A DNA stretch of 64,000 bases from Patiria miniata (lineage: Eukaryota > Echinodermata > Asteroidea > Valvatida > Asterinidae), in NCBI RefSeq assembly GCF_015706575.1, contig NW_024037070.1, positions 62,001 through 126,000 on the forward strand. Direction: 5' to 3'. Shown piece after piece: positions 12,147-23,332 of the stretch. How positions within the stretch are numbered: the first letter of the stretch is position 1; every line of letters begins with the position of its first letter. Both the position numbers and the translations under genes were made by a program. The notes beneath the pieces are model-generated. The model saw only the letters and a list, made by a program, of their open reading frames with translations. It did not search any database and had not been told where the DNA came from.

Positions 12147-12475
12147 GGATACTCCTTATACTTGGCCTAAACCCTGTGAGTTTCATTGAACTTCAATCAC
12201 GCATCACTGCACAGTGGTCAATTGATCACGACAACATTTTACAAAGACGGACACTCCTAATGATCTGGACACAATAATATTGTTTGGACAATTCAGCGAC
12301 AGATCAAAGTGACAACGTCTGATTGAATCAACGACATTTCAAACTACTTCACAATACAGCGATGGCTCCTATTTTCAGTTGTCTTAAAATGGATATACAT
12401 GTAGATCTAATTGAGTCGAGAGCCAACCCCTTTTCTCGAAACTAGGGCCTATAATAGATACAGCACATAACAGTG

Positions 12476-12836
12476 CAGGCGCGGTTCTAGAACAAATGTT
12501 TTGGGGGGGCTAGCACGGTGGATCCAGAATTTTTCAGGGAGGCGTGCTGAAATGTGGACCGGTTATTTTTTCCTGACACTTAGGCCTCCGAAAATCAATA
12601 GGGGGGGGGGGGGGGGGGGGGGGGGGCTCATGCCATATTTTCAATGGGCAGCGCCAATAAAATCCTAAACTAATTCACACTATATTAACTAATGCACCCT
12701 TGTCACGGCTATTTCTTCTTTAGGGGGACACTGTTCGCATGTAAATCACAATCCTTCTTTTTGCTAATGCAATTTTTTTTAAGGCATTCATTTTTTTTGG
12801 GGGGGGGGGGCTAGCCCCCCCGTAGAACCGCGCCTG
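12476..12836. mobile_element. Non-autonomous hAT-like element with CAGGCGCGGTTCTA termini and G runs
   Basis: The left end CAGGCGCGGTTCTA (12476) and the complement of the right end (TAGAACCGCGCCTG, ending 12836) match over 14 bp. Both continue inward to a G run and GGGGGGCTAG. The flanks TAACAGTG and GCACAGTG agree at 6 of 8 positions, consistent with an aged 8-bp duplication. The interior contains a pure G tract of about 26 bases at 12601-12626. There is no transposase ORF. Confidence 0.7.
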
Positions 12837-13728
12837 GCACAGTGCTATATTGCGCAGTAAGTGTGTTATGAATTATTCATAAAATGGTGTTATAGTTTAC
12901 TTAACATTACACAATAACACGTTTAAAACGCCACTTCTACATAATATCGGTTCACGTCACGTCAAATAGGACTAAACAACTGCTTATTTTATCAGGTACT
13001 GTTATACCAGACTGGCCTTTAACAAATGCGATTTATACAATGAAATATTATTAATACATAACATTTCAATATGTCTAAACATCCATAGGTTTGTGCAACA
13101 CGAAGGTAATCCTATTAAAGCTAATATCATCGTGTTTCTTCGACCATTGACCGAAGCATCGGGACTGTTCACACGCCCTCTCCGTAACGGCAGTTAAAAA
13201 CAAGAAGTAAATCAGTTTAATAATTCACGGCATTAATTTTTGTCACTAATTCTGGCAAGATATAGTCGAAAATGTATTCGTAAATACTTCAACATTTTAA
13301 AGCTTGTTTTGTGGCCTGTTCGTCCTTATAACTTGGAGTGGATACTCGGAGCGGAGGAGTACGCGCGTACCACTTGCTCTAAACCTGAGGCCTAGCAGGG
13401 TACTTTGCATTGTTTTCCCTTTATCCCTCTTCTTTAGAATTTCACTTCTGGGAACCGTTTTTACAAAGGACGCTTTGTGTGGTACCATTGTTCACTTTGT
13501 GTGAGTACCACATAAGTTAGCTCCCATAAGAGCGCGTGGGCTGCGTGTCATCTCAGTATACTACGCCTAAATGTGGATTAATTTTAATCGTCAGATAAGT
13601 CTTCACAGTGCCATGTGCATCGCCAGTATAGGGCAAGGGGGGGGGGGGTTGCCCCCTGAAACATAAAAAGAGGTGAGAAGTCACATTTACTATTAATTAA
13701 ATACACATTTAATAAAATGGGCGACTGC

Positions 13729-13869
13729 AGGGGTGTCAATGGGAATGGGGGTGGTAAAGTCCCCCGCCCACCCTCGAAAAAATGGTAAATTGAGAACATG
13801 CAAGAGAAAGAACAAGGATTTTTGGGGGAAATGTCCTTCCCCCCTAGAAAAAATCCTGGTGACGCCCAT
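13729..13869. mobile_element. Probable degenerate TIR element with G runs near the receptor stop codon
   Basis: The right end, read on the minus strand, is CATGGGCGTCACCAGGATTT. The left end CAGGGGTGTCAATGGGAA matches it imperfectly. The C/G-rich runs between resemble the other CAnnGGCG elements. No duplication is visible, so the left border is uncertain. Confidence 0.35.
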
Positions 13870-13898
13870 GTACACTGCTTTAACTTAAACTGTTGTTT

Positions 13899-16800
13899 CT
13901 AATCTCGGTTGCCTGGATTAGTGGAGGATGCCAGCAAATCAACATTGCCATTTACCTGATCATGGACATTTAGTGGAACTACGATGTTGGATCGTAGACG
14001 CCTACCACTTGACGTAGCTGGTTGATCTCGAGACGTCGCTGATGTTGGCCGACTTGATTCCCCGGGTTTGCGAGAGCGGCAACAGACGCAGTGTTTACTC
14101 CAGTAATTCTGTAGTTTTTCCTGCCACAGTCTTCTCACGCTGCCCTTCAGTAGGAACATCAGGCCGATGAGGGCGCCCTGCAGGGAGTTGACCAAGACTG
14201 CGACGTACCAGAATTCTGCGCTCTTGGCTACATTGGCGGCAAACAAAAGCGACCAGGTCGCCCCAGTCACCATCACGAGCTTCAGGGTAGAAAATAAGAT
14301 ATTTTAAGTGAGAGTGATTCTGGGGCGGAGCAAGGGAGAGAGTGATAGGAGGCTCCTCTTTTCACAATTTACCGGGGGTGCCAGAATTGTGTCCCTTTTT
14401 GAGGAAAATATTTGCCAAAAACATCTTTGACGTTTCATACCAGTCACGAATGAGGTTCTAAAAATGATCATCTCCCAATAAGTTTGTTAATCGGTGAAAT
14501 TTAAGCAGATCAGCAGCTGCAGGCTTCTTCTTGGCTCAACTAAAAATGCAAGTTACCACGATAGTAAATGGTAGGTCAAAAACCTACCTTGGAACACAAC
14601 AGCAAATCGTTTCTTGCACTTCTTGCCATCTGTAGAGCAACCAGTCTCTTGCGATTTGACAAGACGGCATAGATCATATATGCAAGCAGCACGCAGTTGA
14701 CCGTTAGAAGCACAGCAACAGGAATACCGAAGACAAACAAGGAATGCAGAGGGTCCGCGATCCAACAGGTGCTTCCACCGTACTCAAGCCACACCCGGGA
14801 CTGATGCGGACCCATCTTAGATACCAAGAAGCAGACAGATACAAAGACAGCGGGGAGACCCCAGGCAACTAGACCGAGCTTCAAGACCTTAGAATTGTTT
14901 GATTCATCTCGCCGTCGTGGCACCGTTTTGGACTGGATGTTTAGTGCCAAGTCAGTAGCCAAGACACTCATCCACGAAAAGGTGGCAAGCCAGGAGAAAT
15001 GCAGACTTGTTGCCCTCAAGACGCACAGCCAGTGTGTGGACATCTTGCCAATCATTAGGGAGACTTGGGCCAGAATTAGCGCCACCATCAGATTCATGAT
15101 GATTTTTCCAGGCTGATTTCGCACAGCCGGGAACACAACATAAGTGGCAAAGGCTAGGATCAAGCAGACGAGAGAAAGCCCACTACCTGCAAAACTGAAA
15201 TCTGACAGAGTTGTCATCCAAGCTGGATAATTATCCGGGGTGATTGGAGAGAGAAAGTTACAGACTCGAAGAGAACCATCAGGCAACTGCCAGACGTCAT
15301 CAGCTTGGAATGTCTGCCCAGAAGCCTTATGAGCAAAGACATCATCATCATCATCAGCCTTTTCAACAAGAAACTCACTTCTGTTGAAAGATAGAACCGG
15401 ACATTTTTTGTCTACAAATGGGTCACACAGCCTGAGGTACGTTTCCTTACTACTACTGCCATTACCAGATACGAACTCATAGACTGTAACGTGCATGAAG
15501 TCTAACCCACTGTACTCATGTCCATCTTTTGTGACGTAGAGATCATTATTGAGGTCGATATCACCGAGTTGGACGCCATGCAGGGTGAAGCCTTGGCAGA
15601 TAGGAAACTTTGACTTGGTGTTGGCTTGAGATGAGACTACAAGAATCAGTCTGGTTGAATTGCACGGATAAGAAGTCGACACATCATCGGCAAAGCTGTT
15701 GAGAGCGTCTTGAACGCGCTTCGCTACAGAAAAATGTTGCCTCACGTAATACTGCTCGCTCATCACACCGCTTTGCTGGGAAACCTTCACAAGTGTTGTA
15801 AAGTTATCCCTCGTGTAGTTTGCGATTCCTCCGGAGGAAAGTAATTGTTGGAAACAGTCACCAGTGATACCGTCGGTCCAAGCACTGCGGGGGAGCAAGG
15901 CTTCTACACACCGGCCAGATTGAATCGTCATACCGACTGGACAACTAAGGTTTCTGCATCCATCTTGGAATGGATCATATATCTGCCATTGGCTGCAGTC
16001 TCCTAAACTCTCCCCCAAAATATCGGAAACAACCCTTCTCTCTGTGAAATCAAACAGAAGAAGAATCGAAAACTGGGGATCCAGACGGTTTTGTCCAAAT
16101 AATTTGCATTTGAGATTTCTATGGGAAAGGCCGTGACAATGTGAACAGTAGACATTTTTGTAGGCTGGACCCCCTTCGATGTCAAAAACTAAAGAGGTAT
16201 GATTCTGACAAAAAGTGCTTTGGGATTCTGTAGTGTTCGGCGGGCAAGTATCGACAATGTCTGTATAACAGAGATGCAAATCACTGCTAAGAGATGGTGG
16301 AGGATATAATTTAAACTCAAAACACGAGGCCATCGAATATGAATCTTTACAGTCCCACAGCCTGATAGACCACGGTATGAGCTGATATACTGGTATGTGA
16401 TGGCAAATCGTACAGAACACGTTCTTGAAGACTATCTCGTCTGGACCGTTGACAGGAAATGTCAGTAGTTTCTGAGACATCGCTAGTGTTTCGTCCTCGC
16501 AGTTCTGTCGAATGTCATCTTGAGGCCAGTCGGGAGGACATCTTGCAACAGCAAAATAACTCTCTAAGGCTTTTTTAAAGGGCGCCAATAGAGTGATGCA
16601 TTCAAAGAAAGGGATGTACTCTGATCTCGTCACTGGAGGAGCCGTCTCGTTGACGCAGTGATCCCAGTAGTCGACACAACAGTCGCCATATAGACTGCAG
16701 CGTTTATCGCATCTGCAGTTATATCTCCTCGTCGGCGGCTCACGACCTGTGGCAGGTACCCGATCTGAGCAATTCTCCGGTTGACAGTGGGTGGCTTGTT

Positions 16801-18714
16801 CAGGACACCTCTCTGGTATACGAGAAGGTGATGCTGGTAGAGCAAAGAAAATATATCATAATATACTATCATTCTAACACTTTGGTATAATTTATTTAAT
16901 GTTTAGTTTTGGGATGGGCAAAAATCACAGAAACCCAAGAAAAGTTTAATATAGGAAACCGCATGTGATACGATGGTGGCCGTTTCCTCTTTGTAGTCGT
17001 TACCGTCTGGTGCATCGGTTGCAATAATTATTAAAGACGAAGCACGTCGCATTTCGTGGCAGTGCGTCGCGTCGAAAGAACCCAAATCCCTCCAAAATAT
17101 ATTCCATATTAAAAAAAATGTAGCACCTAACAAAATAATGACTTGAAAGCCAATTTCATAAGCTATACTTTTAGATGAAAAAATACTGAAATTGCTCAAT
17201 CCGTTCAAAGAATATAACCATTTAAACACCATGACCCTAAACCCTTTTTCGTCCAAAAATGTGATTTCAAGATTTGTCTTCAAACATCACCGTCGATAAA
17301 ACCTCAGTTTGAAAGTTAATACATGAAGTCCTTTGAAGGCCCGTCTTTAAGAAAGTGGATTTTATAAAGCACTCTATTTACTTGTTGACAATGCAACAAG
17401 TATTCTGTGTCATTGTCTGTGTTTTTCCAAACGGTCAGAATACACAATAAATTCTCGTTTTTGGACGAAAGAGCTAGGTTTTGAGGGTCATTGTGTTTAA
17501 ATGGAGATATTCTTTGAACGGATTGAGCAATTCCAGTATTTGTTGTCTACAAGTAGCTGATGAAATTGGCTTTCCAGTCATTATTTTGCACGTTTGGTGC
17601 TACATATTTTTTAAATATTAATTTTTGGTTTAGGTTGCGCTTTTTTTTTTACTCACCCTGTATCAGGCGCGCCTTTTGATACACATAAACAGAAGCTATA
17701 ACAAAACCCTTTATTTAGCTGCAATTGTCCCATTAAGTTTGTGCTGTGATAACAATTGTTTACAATACATTTTGCACGATAGACCGCACAGAACTTCATT
17801 AGTTTGCTTTTAATGCTAGCTATCGCCTGTCGGATTTCGATGTGGTTGAATTCTATCATGTACTTGCAATTGGTGCAATCAAATTAACTCGTCGGAACGG
17901 GCAGGATTTGACATAGCTGTGTATGTTTTCTCCTTCGTTTAAGGGCCATCAAATTTCAACTTTTTTGTGTTCAATTTTGAATTTAAAATCGGTCGATTAA
18001 TTTCGCCATTTGTTGCACGTTTTGAAGGCAGTATTAAAAAAAGTCGTGAAAATAAGAACGTTTACATTTTATAAAATCCAACATGATTATGAAAAGTTGA
18101 CAGAACTGTGTTGAAGTGGTCATAAATGCGGGAAAGCGTTTAACAGGAAGAAAGGAAGTTACCGTATTTTTTATTTACCTTGCACTCAAAACTTGACAAT
18201 CCGATCAGGCTTTAAAGTTTGTTTGGAATAAATAACAATTAGCTTGGTTGTACATTATAAGAATAAATTGCAGGCGGTACGTCTCCGTTTGATAGCTAAT
18301 TTTGAAGTAGTAAAAGTGACTCGAACCTGCAAGTGTGACCATCAGAATATAAATAAAATGGCTTTCAACAAGTCTAGTCAGTGAAATTCGGGGTTCGGGC
18401 GACTAAATCGATTACAAACCCGACCGGCCACTATTATCCACCTATTTATAACTATAGACAAAACCAAGCATGTGGTTACTGTACATTCACACGAGGCCCC
18501 CTTCCATGGAGAAACCATTGTCAACACCGCTGTACAAAGCAACAATGCTTTCGCCACTGAAGGGGGCCTCCGTGATAGAATTGATAGCGTGCCAGGATTG
18601 GCCTGTTTCCAATCCAGTCATTTTCCTACCTGGTTGGTAGAACCAAATTGATAGACAAAAGACGAGTAGCATTATATGCGGTCGAAGCAATGTGATTCGT
18701 CTTGCATCAGCCAT
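13899..18714 (-). CDS. Methuselah-like class B seven-transmembrane receptor with somatomedin-B domain (three coding exons, 903 aa)
   Basis: A likely cell-surface G-protein-coupled receptor; ligand unknown. Exons (transcript order): 18714-18630, 16833-14588, 14279-13899. They join in phase (2712 nt, stop included). Exon 1 encodes a signal peptide (MADARR..., core IMLLVFCLSIWFY). Residues 45-88 carry eight cysteines with somatomedin-B spacing C-x-C-x3-C-x5-CC-x6-C (NCRCDKRCSLYGDCCVDYWDHC sits in this part). The rest of the ectodomain is Cys-rich with repeated KNV(F/Y)C..CH modules and ends in VWQLPDGSLRVC, a Methuselah-type motif. Seven helices span about 573-822: the first near FAGSGLSLVCLILAF, the sixth split by the last intron, the seventh FWYVAVLVNSLQGALIG. 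I see no GPS cleavage motif. The cytoplasmic tail is about 80 residues and Arg/Ser-rich. Linking exon 1 to exon 2 across 1.8 kb is inferred from matching phase and the signal peptide. A broken relative lies at 56810-57000. Confidence 0.82.
17090..17640. mobile_element. Foldback element with arms of about 170 bp in receptor intron 1
   Basis: The left arm (about 17098-17262) and right arm (about 17455-17625) are inverted copies. Shared landmarks are ATGTAGCACC, AATAATGACT, GAAAGCCAATTTCAT, TTGCTCAATCCGTTCAAAGA and CATTTAAACAC. The loop of about 190 bp is unrelated. A 126-codon frame at 17283-16903 arises from the left arm and is probably not a gene. Outer borders and target duplication are not clear. 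Confidence 0.75.
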
Positions 18715-18895
18715 ATCAAAATGATGCCACAACTTCGCCAGTAGATGTAGCTCGAGTCTGCTCACGAGTGCAAATGAGGACTGTCTCCTTAGATCCTTCT
18801 GCTGTACTATTATTCGGTGAAGATCATCCGATTTTGTGATTGGAGAGGAGCCAGTGCGCCCTCAACGTACTGCCTTTGAGGCAATGGCAAGAGTG
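18715..18895 (-). promoter_or_regulatory. Upstream region of the receptor gene
   Basis: Only about 180 bp separate the receptor ATG from the transposon insertion at 18904-19540, so this stretch holds the 5' UTR and perhaps a core promoter. I could not pick a start site. The frame is open upstream of the ATG only from non-ATG codons. Confidence 0.3.
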
Positions 18896-18903
18896 CATGC
18901 AGT

Positions 18904-19540
18904 CAAGGGCGGATCCAGAACACAATTTTGGGGGGGGGCCAAAAAAATTTTGGTTCCCCCCAAAAAGTGGGTCAAAAAAATTTTGGATTCTAGATGCTCT
19001 GTGGTGTGATCTGAGGCGATTTCTGACCACTTTAACCAATGTTTTTTTTGAGGAAAAGATGTTGGTGTACTCATTGCCTGCCTTTATTGCGATGTCAAAA
19101 AGTGGGTCAAAAAAATTACGGCGTGGGGTTCGGGGCCCGCTTAAGGGCCCCGAATTTTTTTTTGGATTCTAGATGCTCTGTGGTGCGATCTGAGGCAATT
19201 TCTGACCACTTTAACCAATGTTTTTTTTTGAGAAAAAGATGGTGGTGTACTCATTGCCTGCCTTTATTGCGATGTCAAAAAGTGGGTCAAAAAAATTACG
19301 GCGTGGGGTTCGGGGCCCGCTTAAGGGCCCCGAACAATTTTTGGATTCTAGATGCTCTGTGGTGCCATCTGAGGCAATTTCTGACCACTTTAACCAATGT
19401 TTTTTTTTGAGGAAAAGATGGTGGTGTACTCATTGCCTGCCGTTATTGCGATGTCACATAAAAAAAAAAAAATTGATTTCGTTTTGGGGGGGGGGGGGGG
19501 GCCATGGCCCCCTTTGGCCCCCCCCCTGGATCCGCCCTTG
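18904..19540. mobile_element. 637-bp hAT-like non-autonomous element with internal 179-bp tandem repeats
   Basis: The termini CAAGGGCGGATCCAG and its complement are perfect over 15 bp. A perfect 8-bp duplication CATGCAGT flanks the element (18896-18903 and 19541-19548), as in hAT insertions. Both ends lead into G or C runs. The interior is a tandem array with a 179-bp period, units starting at 18985, 19164 and 19343 (GGATTCTAGATGCTCTGTGG); the third unit is partial. Open frames reading through the array come from the repeat and have no transposase features. Confidence 0.9.
18985..19460. repeat. 179-bp tandem array (two full units and one partial)
   Basis: The units begin at 18985, 19164 and 19343 and are nearly identical, each containing TTTCTGACCACTTTAACCAA and GGGCCCGCTTAAGGGCCCC (itself a palindrome). 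The array lies wholly inside the element 18904-19540. Confidence 0.9.
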
Positions 19541-19548
19541 CATGCAGT

Positions 19549-22267
19549 ATTGGAAACAAATCAGCGTTGAACACGAAGAACGTAACGATATAAACCGAAA
19601 CCTTCCTGATCGATATATATCCAAACAGATCGATGTATTATATCCAAACCGATGCATGATCATATCAATAAAGGATACAGAGTTCAATAATCTATAATAA
19701 ACAACTCATGACTACTATTTAAATTCACGAGCACGAGTCAAGCCTGTTTTTTTCACGTGTCGGATTATTGTGCTATTAGAGAGGAGATAATTACAAAGGG
19801 AGGGGTGGGAGAGGGAGTTAGACAAGTAGAGGAGAGGAAAACATTAAATTAATTTAAAAATAATTGGGAAGGGTATTTTGAGACAATGAGTCGTTGACTG
19901 TTTGGTGTAAAAAAATTATACGATGCAGATTGCGGTTTGAATTCAATAATGAGCTGCAGATGTTGTTTGCTGATCGGTTTAGGAACTCTTGAGGGAGGTG
20001 AATTATCTTGAATTATCTTCGGCCGACGCTGATCACCTACAGCTAATTGGCCGGTTCGTGAGGCTGTTACACGTGAATTTCAGATCCTCATAATAATTGC
20101 TTGAATTAATGAGAAACTCTGTGTGACGTAATTAATATGTTGCACGCCGGTCGCACGTCTTTGGGGACCGAGTCTCGTGAGAGCTCTAAAAAGTTTGGCT
20201 GGTGACTTCAAGTTTCGATTAAAGTTCGAAACTTTTTTGTCAATTCCTTGGGTGAGGGTCGTTCACAAGGCGTAGTGCTTCAGTAACAAGTAAGGGATTA
20301 CAGCCAAGTAATCAACGATGCTGATTGGAAAATCTTCAAGATGTCCGTGTGTAGAGATGCCAAGATCACGCAAAAGCTGGGCGTGTGACGTCAACAGTGC
20401 CGCAAGCGGCAAAGGCCAACTTTCAAAAACACTGAGTCGCGTCCGGAAATTAGGCACAGAATCAACCGAGTGTTCCCGGTCCCCAACGTGGTGCGCTTTA
20501 ACATATCTCGGAAAATTAATGGGAAAACATATGGAGAACTAGGGAGCATTTGCTCACTCGCCACTAGTGCAGCTCTGTTTACGTGGGAAGACTGGCTCAT
20601 ATCTAGGCGCTCTCAGCAAACTTTCGTTAATACGTGGAAAGTATGTTGGTTAAACTTACTTCCTCGCATCGCATCATAAAATATAGGTTTTCCTCTTTCA
20701 AATGAATATAATTTCTTCATGGTTAAAGGCGAATAATTATGTGCACTTTTTCATTGAAAAACAGGTAACTCTGTGAAAATTTCGCGTTTCCTATGGAGGT
20801 CACGGCACATTTCCCCGATTTTTGAGGGTGCGGGTTTACTTCTTCGAACAGCACACGTGTGAACCCGGTCGCATACAATTACCTCGCACGGTTTCTGAAA
20901 GATAACACAATAAGCTTTCCATTCATGTAACAACCGTTTTGATTGGTTGAGAAGAACAAGGGGCACTTTTCTTGTCAAATCAGACATCGCTTTTGTTCTG
21001 AGGATCGACCTGCTGTTTATGTATAGTCCGGTCAACGCAGTGGAGCTGTGCAGGTCGCCGGGTCAATACACCGTTGTGTGTGACCGCAGAGCATGCAGGG
21101 CTTTGATTTTCTGCACATATGGGTGGCAAAGTTCTCCATATGATTCTGATAAATCTTCATTATATTATCTCAACTCCCGTACACAACTTCAAGTTTGTCA
21201 GCAAAATATTTTCATATTTTTGGGCGCATTTCAAAAGGATTCTTTTTTTTTTGCACTTAGAAAAAAAGCAGACGTAGAATTTCTCTCTTGGATACGTAAA
21301 CTCAAGATTTATGAAAAGGGATGTCAGAGATTGTTGAAGTTTCACTTACCTGTGAAATTTAAGTTGCTTTGCAGCAAGACACTAAAGTTAACCGTTACAA
21401 AGACGGCAGAGTTGCAACGAGTCACTGATTTTTGGTACTCGAGTCATGTTAAAGAAGCGACTCGAGTTGAGTCGAGTCGAGTCAATTCGAGTCAAGAATA
21501 TTGAACACTATGTAACAAATAAGGACAAGAGAGACAGTAATTTGTATCACTAAGTAACAGTTAGCAAGGCTTCTATCTGTTTCTGACCAGTCGAGTCCCG
21601 TCATTTGCTCGCAGTGACTCGAGTCAAATCATTTACCCAAGGGGACTCAAGTCATATTGTGTCATATTTGTCATTTTTCTTTTAGGGGTTGCCCCCCCCC
21701 CCCCCCCCCCCCCCCAGATCCGCATCAGGTACTAGACGAAGACGGCATGTGGAGTCTATTTGAACAGCGCCCTCTTGCGGGTTCACTCGCTCATTGATTG
21801 GTTCCCAGCCTTCTTTAAAAATACTCCCTAATAATACAACGAAATAATGAGGTTCCTAGTCATGGGACCTGATCAATTCAGACACATGGTCCTGCCACAA
21901 TTCGGCATGTGGGGAGTGAGATAGTTTCTCATTTCCTAACCATTCAACTGCTTAACATTTTGTAAGTATTGTTGTCAGTAGTAAACAGAAGATCGCAGAC
22001 TTGCAAATAACTTTTTTAATACATTTGTATAAATAGCTGTTTGAAAAGAACGAATTTTATTGCGGTGCCTAGTTTTCGGACACGACGCAAGCTAGCTAGC
22101 TAGGGAGCCTGATCCCAACATTCAACTAGGGCCCATGCTATCAGCTATAGCCTAGACATACATGGCATATCGCATGTTCAGATGTTGTTACTGAAAACAT
22201 GTTAGAATTACAAACAGGGTTGTAAGTGGCTCTTTTAAATTGAAACTACCCACGATCACAGCTGCTC
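19549..22267. other. Intergenic DNA with GAGTC-rich tract and C run
   Basis: No gene recognised. Several frames of 60-185 codons exist but lack codon or domain support. From about 21416 to 21660 the motif GACTCGAGT/GAGTCGAGTC recurs irregularly. A C run of about 20 at 21694-21715 followed by AGATCCGCATCAGG resembles one end of the G-run transposons, but no partner end was found. Confidence 0.4.
21416..21660. repeat. Irregular GAGTC/GACTC-rich repeat
   Basis: Multiple copies of ACTCGAGTCA and GTCGAGTCGAGTC are spread over about 240 bp. A long reading frame at 20947-21504 ends in this tract (a VESSRVNSSQEY-type tail) and is judged non-coding. Confidence 0.6.
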
Positions 22268-22276
22268 TGCTGTCAC

Positions 22277-22743
22277 TAGCCCCATAAATGTGGCCTATTT
22301 ACTGGACTGCCTCCGTAAACATAGGCCACACATCCACATGTACAAAAATCGTGTCGACTTTGCCAAATTTTGATTTTCACATTAAGGCTTAGTTTGTAGG
22401 TTTGTTTTGCTTTAGAAGCATACTCACCCTCTTTATAGGCTAATCAGAAAGTGCTGCCTTTTTCAGATGTATATTTTTCGTGAAATTTCCAGATTCATTT
22501 TTACACGTTTGCGTATCAAAATTTCAACATGAAATTTCACAAAAATTAGACATCTGAAAAAGGCAGCACTTTCTGACTAGCCTATAAAGTGGGTGAGTAT
22601 GCTTCTAAAGCAAAAAAATCCTACAAACTAAGCCTAAATGTGAAAATCAAAATTTGGCAAAGTCGACACAATTTTTGTACATGTGGATATGTGGCCTATG
22701 TTTACGGAGGCAGTCCAGTAAATAGGCCACATTTATGGGGCTA
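22277..22743. mobile_element. 467-bp foldback element with arms of about 200 bp and 9-bp target duplication
   Basis: The ends are TAGCCCCATAAATGTGG and its complement. The arms run inward for about 200 bp with few differences (landmarks GACTGCCTCCGTAAACATAG, GCAAAGTCGACAC and AAGGCAGCACTTTCTGA). The perfect duplication TGCTGTCAC is at 22268-22276 and 22744-22752. Very long arms plus a 9-bp duplication fit a Mutator-like non-autonomous element. The ends resemble the hairpin at 7284-7365, which also has 9-bp duplications. Confidence 0.88.
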
Positions 22744-22853
22744 TGCTGTCACCATCTATAACCAGTTTCCAGGAAGCCGCCCTTCCACTTTTCCAGCTAT
22801 CAGAGGAATGAGGCTACCTGTAGGCTCACGTCTCTTCTCTAGTTCATCACAAG

Positions 22854-23323
22854 GGCACAATTGCAGAATACCCCCCCCCCCCCACTCGATCTATCCACCT
22901 CGTAGCCGGCTACGAGGTCATTGACGTCAATAAACATTCTCAGCGCTACTTGTATGTACTATGCGTCATGCTCCATTGCACTCCCACTTCGTGACCGCGT
23001 AGCCGCCAACAGGGTAGTTGGTTTGGACTTAGAATTTTTTCAGCAACTCCCATTCCTTTTGTGTTGCTTCGTTCTCAAGCATATTCAAGGGGACTCCCAC
23101 TCCGTAGCCTCGTAGCCGCCAACAGGGTGGTTGGTTTGGACTTAGAATTTTTTTCAGCAACTCCCATTCATTTTGTGTTGCTTCGTTCTCAAATAATGGA
23201 CCTCCACTCAGTATCCGCGTAGCTGGCAATGGACTTGAATTGTTTCTTTTGCAGTGATTCCAACCTCGTAGCCAGTGATTTTAGGGGTAAATTTCCGAGT
23301 GGCGGGGTATTCTGCAATTACTC
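22854..23323. mobile_element. 470-bp TIR element carrying a 113-bp minisatellite
   Basis: The inverted ends share AATTGCAGAATACCCC, and a perfect 9-bp duplication CATCACAAG is at 22845-22853 and 23324-23332. A C run follows the left end. Inside are two nearly identical 113-bp units starting at 22980 and 23093 (ACTCCCAC..., GTAGCCGCCAACAGGGT) and a decayed third unit. No transposase is present. Confidence 0.8.
22980..23290. repeat. 113-bp minisatellite, two good units and one decayed
   Basis: The units start at 22980 and 23093, and each contains GGTTTGGACTTAGAATTTTT and TTTTGTGTTGCTTCGTTCTC. A minus-strand frame running through both units gives a repeated EWELLKK-type peptide that follows from the repeat, not from a gene. 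Confidence 0.85.
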
Positions 23324-23332
23324 CATCACAAG

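Noticed and set aside
16903-17283. 126-codon minus-strand frame in receptor intron 1
   Set aside because: It overlaps the left arm of a foldback element, and its other arm gives no matching frame; there is no domain or splice support.
19039-19697. Frames of 123 and 159 codons with repeated WWCTHCLPLLRC-type peptide
   Set aside because: They read through the 179-bp tandem array of a transposon, and the peptide repeats only because the DNA does.
20947-21504. 185-codon plus-strand frame
   Set aside because: It ends inside a GAGTC-rich repeat, has no recognisable domain, and its composition follows the surrounding AT-rich DNA.
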